A stretch of 64,000 nt of DNA from DAOUKH01 sp965219875 (GTDB lineage: Bacteria; Chloroflexota; Dehalococcoidia; SHYB01), in the NCBI GenBank assembly GCA_965219875.1, contig CBDCOW010000003.1, positions 806,001-870,000 of the forward strand, in the 5' to 3' direction. A program made the position numbers and the translations under genes. Below are positions 40,558 through 49,575 of the stretch, piece after piece (the stretch's first letter is position 1; every line of letters begins with the position of its first letter). The notes under the pieces were generated by a model. That model did no database searches and had not been told where the DNA came from. It worked only from the letters and a program-made list of their open reading frames with translations.

Positions 40558-40764
40558 ATGAAACGAGTATTTACCGCGAGCGTATGCAAGGAAGGGGCGT
40601 GGTACGTAGCGCAGGCCCTTGAGGTCGACGTAGCGAGCCAGGGGGAGACGGTCGATGACTCACTCGCTAATCTGCGCGAGGCGCTGGTGCTTCACTTCGA
40701 TCCACCCGCCCCAACGGCCGCTCCCGAACTTCGCCGCATCGAGATAGAGGTTGCCGCCAGTTAG
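40558..40764 (+). CDS. hicB: HicB-family antitoxin
   Basis: 68 residues: partial RNase H-like HicB fold with FTASVCKEGAWYVAQALEVDVASQG and DSLANLREALVLHF. GGAGGTGAT site upstream. No DNA-binding domain is attached. The adjacent toxin gene is decayed, so this is an orphan antitoxin. Confidence 0.82.
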   Translation: MKRVFTASVCKEGAWYVAQALEVDVASQGETVDDSLANLREALVLHFDPPAPTAAPELRRIEIEVAAS

Positions 40765-40929
40765 GCCGCTGCCCCATCGAGAGGTCGCCCGCAGGCTCAC
40801 GGCGGCAGGGAGCACGACGAAGGGATGTTCACTGCGATCGTCCCACGCCATCGAGAAGTATCGGTAGGTGTCCTGCGCAGCATATTGCAGCAGGCTAGGT
40901 TGACTCCCGCTGAATTCGATAGCCTTTAG
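40763..40929 (+). pseudogene. hicA: Decayed hicA toxin gene
   Basis: Frame 1 just after hicB reads PLPHREVARRLTAAG, the HicA N-terminus; frame 2 then reads MFTAIVPRHREVSVGVLRSI and QQARLTPAEFDSL to a stop, the HicA C-terminus. The middle of the domain (including the KGSH region with the catalytic His) is missing and the frames do not join. The codon where an ATG start would be is AGG. Inactive toxin. Confidence 0.8.
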
Positions 40930-40985
40930 CGTGCTTGTCTGGGGTCGGGGAGACTCCAGGAATGCGCAAACAAAGGAGGCCGATC

Positions 40986-41618
40986 ATGTTCGTTGTTGAC
41001 GACGAGATTGAGGCGTACGCGGCGGCGCACACCACGCCGTTGCCGGAATTGCTGGAGGAGTTGAAGCGGGAGACGCACGAGTCGATGCGGGCTCCGCAGA
41101 TGCTGTCGGGGCAGTTGGAGGGGACGCTGCTCCAGTTTCTCGTGGGTCTTTCGGGAGCGAAGCGCATACTCGAGATCGGGATGTTTACCGGCTTCAGCGC
41201 CCAGATGATGGCCGCGGCGCTCCCCGACGACGGCGAGCTGATCACCTGCGACGTCGATCCGAAGGCCGAGGCGATGGCCTCGAAGTACTTCGCGCGGAGC
41301 CCGCACGGGGCCAAGATCACGATACGCATGGGGCCGGCCCTCGAGACGCTCAAGGACGTGGAGGGGCCGTTCGACCTCGTCTTCATCGACGCCGACAAGC
41401 TGAACTACGAGGGGTACTACGAGCGGGCGATGGAACTGCTCGCGCCGGACGGCCTCATCGCCGTGGACAACGTGCTGTGGAGCGGGCGGGTCCTCGACCC
41501 CAAGGAGGAGAGCGATTTCGCCATGGTCGCCTTCAACCGGCACGTGCAGAACGACCCACGCGTCCGCAACGTCATCCTCACCGTGCGCGACGGCCTGATG
41601 CTAATCCGCCGCGCCTAG
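40986..41618 (+). CDS. SAM-dependent O-methyltransferase (CCoAOMT-like)
   Basis: 210 residues. SAM loop RILEIGMFTGFSAQMMA, then ITCDVDPKA, LVFIDADKLNYEGYYE and VDNVLWSGRV, the divalent-metal-type class I O-methyltransferase pattern. ATG 40986 has AGGAGG 6 nt upstream; earlier in-frame starts overlap the hicA remnant region and lack a site. Methylates a catechol-like hydroxyl in known relatives; substrate here unknown. Confidence 0.92.
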   Translation: MFVVDDEIEAYAAAHTTPLPELLEELKRETHESMRAPQMLSGQLEGTLLQFLVGLSGAKRILEIGMFTGFSAQMMAAALPDDGELITCDVDPKAEAMASKYFARSPHGAKITIRMGPALETLKDVEGPFDLVFIDADKLNYEGYYERAMELLAPDGLIAVDNVLWSGRVLDPKEESDFAMVAFNRHVQNDPRVRNVILTVRDGLMLIRRA

Positions 41619-41664
41619 GCCGCCCACGGGATAGGGAAACGGGCTATAATGGCGGCGGCACATC

Positions 41665-42699
41665 ATGAACCGCCGCGGCGTTCGGTTGCTGCGGCGCGAG
41701 CCTTCCCCTATGCCTGGACCTCTTCACGCCTTCGCTTACCTCAAGGGCGGCATCGCCCCCGCCCCGAACGCTAACGCCACCGGCGTTGCGTACCGGCTTC
41801 AGCAACTGCTCGCCCTGATACTGACGGGGGTTCCGTTCGCCGCCTTCGCCTACGCCATCTACCGAATCGCCGGCGGCGTCTATCCCTCCGCGACGGACCT
41901 GGGGCTGCTCGCCGGCTTCTACATCGCTACCGGCTTGGGCGTCACCGTCGGCTTCCACCGGATGCTGACGCACAAGGCTTTCGAGACCAACCCCATCGTC
42001 AAGGCTATCTTCCTCATCTTCGGCACATGGTCGATTCAAGGCGCGGCGATTACGTGGGCCGCGATTCACCTGAAACATCACTCGAACAGCGATCTGGAGA
42101 ATGACCCCCACTCGCCGCACAACCCCGTGGAGAGCTTCTGGCACGCGCACGTGGGATGGATGTTCGGGACCAACCGCGGCGCGCTGGAGAAGTACGCCAA
42201 GGAGCAGATGAAAGACCCCGTGGTCATGTTCATCAGCCGCACCGCGTTCTGGTGGACGGTGCTGGGGCTCGTGATCCCCTTCCTCATCGGCGGCTGGAGC
42301 GGCTTCCTCTACGGCGGCCTCGTCCGCGTCTTTCTCATGCACCACTCCACGTGGTCGGTGAACTCGGTGTGCCACATATGGGGACAGCGACCCTTCAGTC
42401 TCGGCAAAGACCGGGCCACGAACAACATCTTCGTCGGGGTTCTCGCCATGGGCGAAGGCTGGCACAACAACCATCACGCTTTCCCCAAGTCGGCTTTCCA
42501 CGGCCTCCGCTGGTGGCAGATCGACGCATCCTCGTACGTGATCAAGACGTTGGGGGCGCTCCGCTTGGTGAAGAACGTCTACCGCGTTCCCAGTCACCTC
42601 ATCGAGGCGCGCCTCCACCCCGAGACGGCGGCAGTACCACCCGCGGCAAGAACGCCGCGCGCCGCCGCCACGGCCAAGCACCCCGTCGGCTCCGCGTAA
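41665..42699 (+). CDS. Acyl-CoA/fatty-acid desaturase (membrane di-iron)
   Basis: 344 residues, delta-9-type desaturase. Three His boxes: HRMLTH, HLKHHS and HNNHH (GEGWHNNHHAF), plus four or more membrane helices. TATAAT at 41645-41650 lies 15 nt upstream of the ATG and no ribosome site is visible; a second start at 41710 is possible. Introduces a double bond in membrane lipid acyl chains, with O2 and an electron donor. Confidence 0.93.
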   Translation: MNRRGVRLLRREPSPMPGPLHAFAYLKGGIAPAPNANATGVAYRLQQLLALILTGVPFAAFAYAIYRIAGGVYPSATDLGLLAGFYIATGLGVTVGFHRMLTHKAFETNPIVKAIFLIFGTWSIQGAAITWAAIHLKHHSNSDLENDPHSPHNPVESFWHAHVGWMFGTNRGALEKYAKEQMKDPVVMFISRTAFWWTVLGLVIPFLIGGWSGFLYGGLVRVFLMHHSTWSVNSVCHIWGQRPFSLGKDRATNNIFVGVLAMGEGWHNNHHAFPKSAFHGLRWWQIDASSYVIKTLGALRLVKNVYRVPSHLIEARLHPETAAVPPAARTPRAAATAKHPVGSA

Positions 42700-42774
42700 C
42701 GCCGGAGTCCGGGCCTCCTCAGGGGGGCGTCTCGTTCTTCTGCTGCCCTTCCCTTTGAAGATCTTTGCGTAATC

Positions 42775-42832
42775 GGCGTGGAGGGGAGGCGGCGCCCTTC
42801 GGCCGCCCGCGCGCCTGCGGCGCGCGCCCTCT
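42775..42832. repeat. Left half of a dispersed repeat split by an IS element
   Basis: GCGCGCCTGCGGCGCGCGCCCTCT, which elsewhere continues directly into CTCAGTCTCCCCCAGAGG; here the IS begins instead. Confidence 0.8.
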
Positions 42833-42834
42833 TG

Positions 42835-44126
42835 TGCGACCGGGCACATGGGTAACAGTTAGACCGGGGACATAGGTAACACTTTAACGGGGGTCTTGGC
42901 GATGCGTTTCGTCTGGTCGTCGAGGAGGCCGATGAGGAGGGGGCCGAAGTGGACCGTCCATCTGCAGTCGTCCTGCGGGACGAGGCCGATGGGCTCGCCT
43001 TTGAGGGTCTCGCTCACGTAGACCAGGTCTCCCTTCCACTTGATCTCGCCGTTGCCGCGCACCCGGCGTACCGTGGCCTCGGTCCCGTACTCCGGCGAGC
43101 CGAGGACTGCAGGATAGGGGCGGAACGAGGGCGTGTACAGCAGGGCCGGCGGGCGTTGCCCCAAGGCCTCGTGGGGCCGCTCCGCGTTGTAGCTGCGCCG
43201 GAAGCGGTCGAAGGTCTGCTGCTGGCGGCGCCCGTTGGCTCTGGGCGGCGAGGCCGTCTCCGCCTTGAGGGTGCGGTGGAGGCGCTCGTCCGTTCTGCTC
43301 GGGATGGCCCGGGGCGATGCGCTCAGGGAGGATGCCCAGCTTGACCCACCAGACGGCCAGCGGGGAGAGGCTGCCCAAGCCGACGCCGGCGAAGGGCGGG
43401 CCGTTGTCGGTGCGGATGACCCGGGGCAGGCCGTACTCCCGGAAGGCGCGCGCTAACGCGCGCCGCGTCTCCGGGCCGGTGGGGCGCTCCAGCCCGCGGC
43501 AGGCGATGAGGTAGCGGGAGGCCGCGTCCTGGACGGTGAGGGGATCGACGCGCGTCCCGTCGCCGGTGCGGAACCAGCCCTTGAAGTCGATGGCCCAGAC
43601 GTCGTTGGCGACGATGGCGTGGGCGAAGGGCTCGTTCCAGGGGGAGGCGCGCCGACGGCGCCGTCGGCGCTGTACCAGGCCGGCTCGGTCGAGGATGCCG
43701 CCGGCGGTACTGGGAGCGGGCCAGGGCACGCCGGGTTCGGCGTCGCGGAGCCAGGCGATGAGCTTCTTGGGTCCCCACGAGGGGTGGGCGCGCTTCGCCG
43801 CGACGATGCGCTCCTCCAGCTCGCGGGGCGTGGCGTTGGGATGATCGTGGGCGGCGCGGCTCCGGTCGCGCAGGCCCTCCTCACCGTACGCCTCATACCG
43901 GCCGATCAGCTTGTAGCCGGTCTTGCGGCTGATCCCGAACTGCCGGCACGACTCGGCGTGGGGCTCCTCCCCCGCCGCCCGTCGCTCTATGAACTGCAAC
44001 CGCTCCGCTTCGACACTCGTCTCTTGCCAGGGCAACACAACTCCTCCTCATGGATCGCTTCATGCAATCCTCCAGAGTGTTACCCATGTGCCCGGTTTGC
44101 CTGTTACCTATCTCCCCGGTCTGTAC
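42835..44126 (-). mobile_element. IS481-type insertion sequence, inactive
   Basis: About 1.29 kb. Inverted ends each hold two copies of an ACCGGGnAnATrGGTAACA-like unit: at 42839-42889 and, inverted, at 44079-44120. One transposase gene, frameshifted, fills the interior. It lies inside a dispersed repeat; CCCTCT on both sides (near 42827 and 44128) may be the target duplication. Confidence 0.8.
42859..44038 (-). pseudogene. IS481-family transposase, frameshifted
   Basis: N-terminal helix-turn-helix (CRQFGISRKTGYKLIGRYE), then the integrase core with AIDFKGWF, RTDNGPPFA and HPEQNG, so all three DDE residues precede the damage. After HPEQNG (near 43290) the frame changes: bases matching HERLHRTLK-type sequence continue in another frame through AERPHEALGQRPPAL to a stop at 42859. 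About 5 nt have probably been lost. Not functional unless frameshifting occurs. Confidence 0.85.
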
Positions 44127-44235
44127 CCCCTCTCTCAGTCTCCCCCAGAGGGGGAGAGGGCCGGAGGGGAATCCCGCGTCCCTAGCAGCCCTCGCCGAAA
44201 CTCCGACGGGCTGCGCAAGGGTCTCCTCTCAGGAG
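44127..44235. repeat. Right half of the split dispersed repeat
   Basis: CTCTCTCAGTCTCCCCCAGAGGGGGAGAGG followed by a GCGCAAGGGTCTCC module. Ends just before the stop of the ABC permease. Confidence 0.8.
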
Positions 44236-44244
44236 AAGTCAGGC

Positions 44245-45336
44245 CTAGCGGAACCGGAAGACGCGCGATGCGACGAGGGCCGCAACCACTATCCAGGCGG
44301 CGAGCAAGCCAAGCTCGAAGGGGAACTCCCAGAAGTTCCGCGCGTCCAGCGCTATGCCCCGCAGCAGGGTGAGCACCGGCGAGAGGGGGAGGAACTCGAC
44401 GATCGCGCCGAGCACGGTGGGGAGGGTGTCGGTGGGGAAGAAGGTCCCCGATAAGAACATCATGGGCAGCGTCACCGCGTTGCCCATGCCCGCCGCCGCC
44501 TGCGCGGTCTTGGCGAAGGCCCCGGTGATGAAGCCGATGCTGAGGAAGATCAGGTTCCCCAACAGCACGATAAGGAAGAATTGAGCCAAGCTTCCCCGCA
44601 CCGAGCCGTCGAAGAGGAAGATACCCGCCGCGAGGAGTATGCCGGACTGCACGAGCGTCAAGACCAGGTTCGACGAGATCATCCCGGCGAAGAAGACGCT
44701 CACCGGCATGGGCGTGGCGAGAATGCGCTTGAATATCCGTCGCTCCCGATAGGTCGCCAGGACCGTGGCGAGCCCGATGATCGAAAAGTTCATCACCCCC
44801 ATCGCCAGCAGGCCGGGGAGAAGGAAGTCGAAGTAGGCCCAGTCGTCCTCGTCCTCAGTCCGCACGCCTTCGGGCGCGAAGACGATGCTCCTCGGAGCGT
44901 CGACCAAGTTCAAGTTCTGCTGGTCGAGGAAGCGCTGCAGCTGTCCTAGCACGGCGAAGGCGTCGGACCGGGTCTCGTCAAACACGAACGAGACCGCGGC
45001 GGGCTGCCCCGCCTCGACCCGCTCCTCGATGTCCGCCGGTATCGTCATGAGGTAGCGGAGGTCGCCGCTCCGGATCTCATCGCGGGCCGCGGCGGGATCG
45101 GCGCGGCGGTCGACCTCGAAGCTCTCCAGCGCGTCGAGGTCCTCGATGATGCCGTGGGAGAGGTCGTTATCGGCCTGGTCCACGACGGCCACCGTGTAGA
45201 CCGACAGGTCGTCGCCGCCGATGTCGAAGAGTCCGAAGGCGGCGACGAAGATAAGGGGGAAGGCCAGCGTCCAGAAGATGGCCTGCCGGTCGCGGGCGAA
45301 TGCCTTGAACTGTGTCAGGATTGTCGTGACGAGCAC
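44245..45336 (-). CDS. ABC-2 type transporter permease
   Basis: 363 residues. One N-terminal helix (FWTLAFPLIFVAAFGLF), a large extracytoplasmic domain (about 40-165), then five hydrophobic helices with the ABC-2 block FPTDTLPTVL near the last ones. GTG start 2 nt after the ATPase stop: a two-gene exporter of the NatAB/DrrAB type. Exported compound unknown. Confidence 0.92.
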   Translation of the reverse strand: MLVTTILTQFKAFARDRQAIFWTLAFPLIFVAAFGLFDIGGDDLSVYTVAVVDQADNDLSHGIIEDLDALESFEVDRRADPAAARDEIRSGDLRYLMTIPADIEERVEAGQPAAVSFVFDETRSDAFAVLGQLQRFLDQQNLNLVDAPRSIVFAPEGVRTEDEDDWAYFDFLLPGLLAMGVMNFSIIGLATVLATYRERRIFKRILATPMPVSVFFAGMISSNLVLTLVQSGILLAAGIFLFDGSVRGSLAQFFLIVLLGNLIFLSIGFITGAFAKTAQAAAGMGNAVTLPMMFLSGTFFPTDTLPTVLGAIVEFLPLSPVLTLLRGIALDARNFWEFPFELGLLAAWIVVAALVASRVFRFR

Positions 45337-45338
45337 GG

Positions 45339-46277
45339 TCAGGCTTCCTGGACCAGGGCCCGCCCGGTGACGACGAGGAACACGTCTTCGAGCGTGGCGG
45401 GCCGCATCTCGATCCGCGTGACCGCGGTCTTGGACTCCTCCGCCCAGCGAAAGAAGGCGGGAACGGTCTTCGCCGCGTCGGAGGAGCGGAGGGCAAGCCC
45501 ACCGTCGTCCTCCAGGCGGACGGCGACCACCGCGGGCAGCGCGCGCAGCGCGTCACCGGCGGCGGGGGGCGGCATAGGTTCCACACGGGCGCGAATTTCG
45601 TGGGGTGCGTCCAAACCTTCCACCAAGCCGTTGGGCGTGTCCAGCGCGGCGATCCGTCCTTCGTTCATGATGGCGACGCGGTCGCAGAGCGCCTCGGCCT
45701 CCTCCATGTAGTGGGTGGTGAGGACGACGGTGCGGCCCTCGCGGCGCATCTCCTCGATGAACTCCCACACGCCGTGGCGCGCGTGGGGGTCGAGCCCTGC
45801 CGTCGGCTCGTCGAGAAAGATGACCTCGGGGTCGCTGACCAGGGTCGCGGCGATGGTGAAGCGCTGCTGCTGCCCTCCAGAGAGGTCTCGCAGGAAGGCG
45901 TTGGCCTTCTCGGTCAGGTCGAACTTTTCCAGCAGGCCGTCAATCGGAAGGCGCTTGGGGTAGAGGCTGGCGAAGAGATTGAGCAGTTCTCGAACCTTGA
46001 GGTTGTCGAAATAGGTCGAGGCCTGCAGCTGAATGCCGATGCGCTCCTTGACCGTGCGGGGTTCGCGCTGGGGGTCCAGGCCAAGCACGGCGATCGATCC
46101 GGAGGTCGGGTCTTGCAGGCCCTCGATGCACTCCAGAGTCGTGGTCTTGCCCGCGCCGTTGGGGCCCAAGATGCCGAAGACTTCGCCCCGGCGTACGGCA
46201 AAGGAGATGTCGTCGACCGCCGTCAGTGTCCCGAAGCGCTTGGTAAGGCCACGCACGACGATGTCGTCTTGGGGCAC
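45339..46277 (-). CDS. ABC transporter ATP-binding protein
   Basis: 312 residues. Walker A GPNGAGKTTT, signature DLSGGQQQRF, Walker B VIFLDEPTAGLDP, H-loop TTHYMEEAEAL; DrrA-type C-terminal extension. GTG 46277 is chosen: GGAGG lies 5 nt upstream, while the ATG at 46328 lies ahead of a TATACT box (46315-46320) that probably drives this gene. Works with the adjacent ABC-2 permease. Confidence 0.93.
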   Translation of the reverse strand: MPQDDIVVRGLTKRFGTLTAVDDISFAVRRGEVFGILGPNGAGKTTTLECIEGLQDPTSGSIAVLGLDPQREPRTVKERIGIQLQASTYFDNLKVRELLNLFASLYPKRLPIDGLLEKFDLTEKANAFLRDLSGGQQQRFTIAATLVSDPEVIFLDEPTAGLDPHARHGVWEFIEEMRREGRTVVLTTHYMEEAEALCDRVAIMNEGRIAALDTPNGLVEGLDAPHEIRARVEPMPPPAAGDALRALPAVVAVRLEDDGGLALRSSDAAKTVPAFFRWAEESKTAVTRIEMRPATLEDVFLVVTGRALVQEA

Positions 46278-46367
46278 TCGTTCCTCCAGTGCGGGACCAG
46301 CTGCGGTGGTTTGTGAAGTATAGAACATCCTCGCTATGATGCCCGGAGCTTACGGACGGAGAGACTC

Positions 46368-47147
46368 ATGACGGCCACGGCCCCGGCTATCGCCGAACGC
46401 GCGATCAGGTTCGAAGTGCCAGACGGCGAGATGGAGGCCCTGTACACCCGGCAAGACGACGGCCGGACTCTTCCCGGCGTGGTGCTCGTCCACGACGTTT
46501 ACGGCGTCACGCCGCACATGCGCGAGCTCGGCCGGGCCTACGCCGAGGCAGGGTACGCGGTGATGACCCCGACCATGTACTGGCGGGGCGACGGTCCTGC
46601 CCCGGGCTGGCCGCCGCGCACCGCGGAAATCGCCAAGATCGGCGGCTACCCCGACCTCCGCACGATCGAGGACCTCAAGGCCTCCGTCGCGGCGATGACG
46701 CGGCGCCCGGACGTCGACGGCGGGCGCGTCGCCATCGCCGGCTACTCGTTCGGAGCGCGGTATGGGCTTTTCGCCTGCACCCGCGGGGCGGAGGCCGCCG
46801 CGCTCGTCGCCTTCTACCCCGTCATCATGTACCCCGTGCTGCACGAGAACCGCCCCGTCCAGCCGTTGCAATACGTCGCTGGCCTGAAGATTCCGGCGCT
46901 CTTCGCCTACGGCGAATCCGACTCGCTGGTCCCCTTCTCGCAAGTGAGCTTCCTGCGCGACCTGCTCCACGGTCAGGGTAAGACCCACGAGTTCCACACC
47001 TATCCGGGGGTGGACCACGGCTTCGTCAACACCATGATCAAGACCCACGACGCAGTAGCGGCGAAGGACGGCTGGGGAAAGGCGCTCGCCTTCCTTGAAA
47101 CCCACCTCGGCCATCCAGACGCTCTCCCTAGAAAAGCCTTTGTGTAA
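46368..47147 (+). CDS. Dienelactone hydrolase-family protein
   Basis: 259 residues, alpha/beta hydrolase. Nucleophile elbow AGYSFGARYG (Ser instead of the Cys of classical dienelactone hydrolase), acid in YGESDSLVP, His in YPGVDHGF. GGAGAG site; a TATGAT box lies about 30 nt upstream. Divergent from the ABC exporter. Confidence 0.9.
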   Translation: MTATAPAIAERAIRFEVPDGEMEALYTRQDDGRTLPGVVLVHDVYGVTPHMRELGRAYAEAGYAVMTPTMYWRGDGPAPGWPPRTAEIAKIGGYPDLRTIEDLKASVAAMTRRPDVDGGRVAIAGYSFGARYGLFACTRGAEAAALVAFYPVIMYPVLHENRPVQPLQYVAGLKIPALFAYGESDSLVPFSQVSFLRDLLHGQGKTHEFHTYPGVDHGFVNTMIKTHDAVAAKDGWGKALAFLETHLGHPDALPRKAFV

Positions 47148-47157
47148 AGCGGGGCCG

Positions 47158-47280
47158 GGAAGGGAGAAGCGCCCGAAGGGCGCTCGCGCGCCTAGCGGCG
47201 CGCGCCCTCTCTCAGTCTCTCCCAGGGGGAGAGAGGTTTAAGACGCTCTCCCAGGCCCAGGGGGAGAGAGGCTTAAGAGG
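47158..47280. repeat. Dispersed repeat overlapping the aroA 3' end
   Basis: GCGCGCCTAGCGGCGCGCGCCCTCTCTCAGTCTCTCCCAGGGGGAGAGAGG, then two further CTCTCCC..GGGGGAGAGAGG units. It supplies the aroA stop codon. Confidence 0.8.
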
Positions 47281-48536
47281 TCGTCCCAGAACTCTGGGTA
47301 GGTGACGGCGGCGGCCTCCGCACCGCCGATGGCGGTCTCGCCCTCGGCGATGATTCCCGCGACGGCGAGAGTCATCGCGAGGCGGTGGTCGCCGTGGGAG
47401 GCGCACTCCGCGCCGTGCAGCATGGCCCCACCCTCGATTCGCAGGCCGTCGGGGCGCTCCTCGATGGACACGCCGAACTTGACGAGCTCCATGGCCGTGG
47501 TTGCGATACGGTCGCTCTCCTTCACCCGCAGCTCGGCGGCGTCGCGGATCTCGGTCGGGCCGTCGGCGAGCGCGGCGGCGAGCGCGACCAAGGGAAGCTC
47601 GTCGATGGCCCGCGGGATGACCGGGCCCTCGACGACGGTTCCGCGCAGCCGGCTCGACCGCGACCGCACGTCGCCGACGGTCTCCCCGCCGGCGTCACGG
47701 ACGTTCTCGACGACGACGACGGCGCCCATGGAACGAAGCACGTCAATAATCCCGGTTCTCGATGGGTTTAGCCCCACGCCGGTCACGGTAATCTCGGCGT
47801 CGGGGTGAACCACGCCCAGTGTGATCCAATAGGCCGCCGACGAGATGTCGCCGGGGACGGCCACGTCCCGCGCCCGCAGCTCGCCGGGCTCGATGCGGAT
47901 TCGGCCGTCGGCGGTCTCGATGTCCGCCCCCATTGCCGCGAGCATGAGCTCGCTGTGATTGCGCGAGGGGGCGGGCTCAACAACGACCGTCTCGCCCTGG
48001 GCGTTGCAGCCCGCGATGAGGAGCGCTGTTTTGACCTGGGCGCTCGCCACCGGCGTGTGGTATTCGATTCCCTTGAGAGCGCCGCCGGCAATGCGCAGCG
48101 GCGCCCGCCCGCCCTCGGCTCCCTCGATCCGGGCGCCCATGCGCCGCAGGGGGTCGATGATCCTGGCCATGGGACGGCGGCGCAACGAGTCGTCGCCGGT
48201 GATCACGGACTCGAAGGGCTGCGCGGCCAGTAGGCCGGCGAGGAAGCGCATCGTCGTACCGCTGTTGCCCGCGTCCAAGACGCCGCTGGGCGCGGTGAAC
48301 CCCGTCTTGCCTACGCCTTCGATGGCGACGCCGCCATCGCGCTCCTCGACCGGCACGCCGAGGTCGCGGAGGCAGCGCAGAGTCGAGGCGCAGTCCTCGC
48401 CGCGGGGGATTCCGGTCACCAGCGCCCGGCCCCGGGCCATGGCGTTGAAGACGTAGGCGCGGTGCGCGACGGCCTTGTCGCCTGGCACGCGGAGACGGCC
48501 CCGGACCGAGCGGCGGCCTTGGACTCGTTGGACCAT
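47238..48536 (-). CDS. aroA: 3-phosphoshikimate 1-carboxyvinyltransferase (EPSP synthase)
   Basis: 432 residues. GDKAVAHRAYVFNAMA (Lys/Arg of the phosphate site; the family usually reads DKSISHR), GNSGTTMRFLAGLLA, RVKESDRI and HGDHRLAM. Sixth step of the shikimate pathway. The last residues (LSLSPPGPGRAS) are encoded by a dispersed repeat. Last gene of the coaX-coaBC-tyrA-aroA run. Confidence 0.96.
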   Translation of the reverse strand: MVQRVQGRRSVRGRLRVPGDKAVAHRAYVFNAMARGRALVTGIPRGEDCASTLRCLRDLGVPVEERDGGVAIEGVGKTGFTAPSGVLDAGNSGTTMRFLAGLLAAQPFESVITGDDSLRRRPMARIIDPLRRMGARIEGAEGGRAPLRIAGGALKGIEYHTPVASAQVKTALLIAGCNAQGETVVVEPAPSRNHSELMLAAMGADIETADGRIRIEPGELRARDVAVPGDISSAAYWITLGVVHPDAEITVTGVGLNPSRTGIIDVLRSMGAVVVVENVRDAGGETVGDVRSRSSRLRGTVVEGPVIPRAIDELPLVALAAALADGPTEIRDAAELRVKESDRIATTAMELVKFGVSIEERPDGLRIEGGAMLHGAECASHGDHRLAMTLAVAGIIAEGETAIGGAEAAAVTYPEFWDDLLSLSPPGPGRAS

Positions 48537-48556
48537 ACCGGCCTCTGGGCGGCGCG

Positions 48557-49570
48557 CTACTTGCGCTTGCCCTTGCCCTTGCGCAGCGGATCGTCCTCGT
48601 ACCGCTCCATGAGATCCCGGCCCTTGCGGGCCAACAGGTCGCCGACGAAGAGCGCGCGCATGTTGTCGCCCATCGAGGGCAACTCGGGAGAGGAATCGAC
48701 GGGCCTGATCGCGCCGGCGATGAGCTTTTCCCGCTCCTCGAAGACACCGGCGAACAGTCTCGCCACGCTCTCCTCGTCGCGTTCGTTGAGCCCGCGTTTG
48801 AGCTCAAGGAGCTTGAGCACGGCGCGGTCGATCCACGTCGAGATCTCGTTTGCGTTGGTCATGCAGATGTCGCGGTTCATTTCAGGGTCGCCGGAGGCCA
48901 GCCGCGAAACGTCCCGGTAGCCCGCCGCGGAGAGGCGCGCTATCTCCGCCCACGACGGGCTCTCCGACGTCGCGGCGACGAGCGCCGCGGAGAGCGCGAT
49001 CGGCAGGTGGCTGACGGCGGCGACGTAGCTATCGTGCTCCTGTGGGTCGATGAAGTAGGGCTTCGCTCCCAGGGTCTCGACGAGTGAGAGGACCGCCCGC
49101 ACGGCCCACTTCGCGGCCTGGATGGAGGGGAGGACGCAGTACGTGGCGCCCTTGAAGAGGGCTGGGTCGGCGGCGCCGGGACCCGACTCTTCCTTGCCCG
49201 CCATGGGGTGGCCGCCTATGAAGTGCGCGCTCGGCGGCAGAAGTTCCTGCGCCCATTCGAGGACCTGCTGCTTGGTGCTGCCGGTGTCGGTCACCACACA
49301 GTCTTCGGGGAGATGGGGCGCGATCTGCTCCATCACCTCTTTGATCGCCAGAACCGGCACGGCGATGATCACCATGTCGGCGCCATCGACGCAAGCCGGG
49401 AGGCTCCATTCGACCGAGTTCGCGGCGCCCCGGCTCTTGGCGGCGCGGGCCGCCGTCGGCTCGCGGTCGTGGCCCACAATCTGCAGGTCCTTGTTCTTCG
49501 CCGCCTTCAACGCCATCCCGATCGATGTTCCGATCAGGCCCATGCCGATGATGCTGATCCTCGTAGTCAC
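48557..49570 (-). CDS. tyrA: Prephenate dehydrogenase
   Basis: 337 residues. NAD site ISIIGMGLIGTSIGMAL, GHDREPTAARAA, TDTGSTKQQVLEW, GGHPMAGKEESG and the helical domain with HDSYVAAVSHLP. A Lys/Arg-rich tail (RKGKGKRK) ends the protein. GTG start with GGGAGGT 7 nt upstream. Tyrosine branch, next to aroA. Confidence 0.95.
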   Translation of the reverse strand: MTTRISIIGMGLIGTSIGMALKAAKNKDLQIVGHDREPTAARAAKSRGAANSVEWSLPACVDGADMVIIAVPVLAIKEVMEQIAPHLPEDCVVTDTGSTKQQVLEWAQELLPPSAHFIGGHPMAGKEESGPGAADPALFKGATYCVLPSIQAAKWAVRAVLSLVETLGAKPYFIDPQEHDSYVAAVSHLPIALSAALVAATSESPSWAEIARLSAAGYRDVSRLASGDPEMNRDICMTNANEISTWIDRAVLKLLELKRGLNERDEESVARLFAGVFEEREKLIAGAIRPVDSSPELPSMGDNMRALFVGDLLARKGRDLMERYEDDPLRKGKGKRK

Positions 49571-49575
49571 GATCG

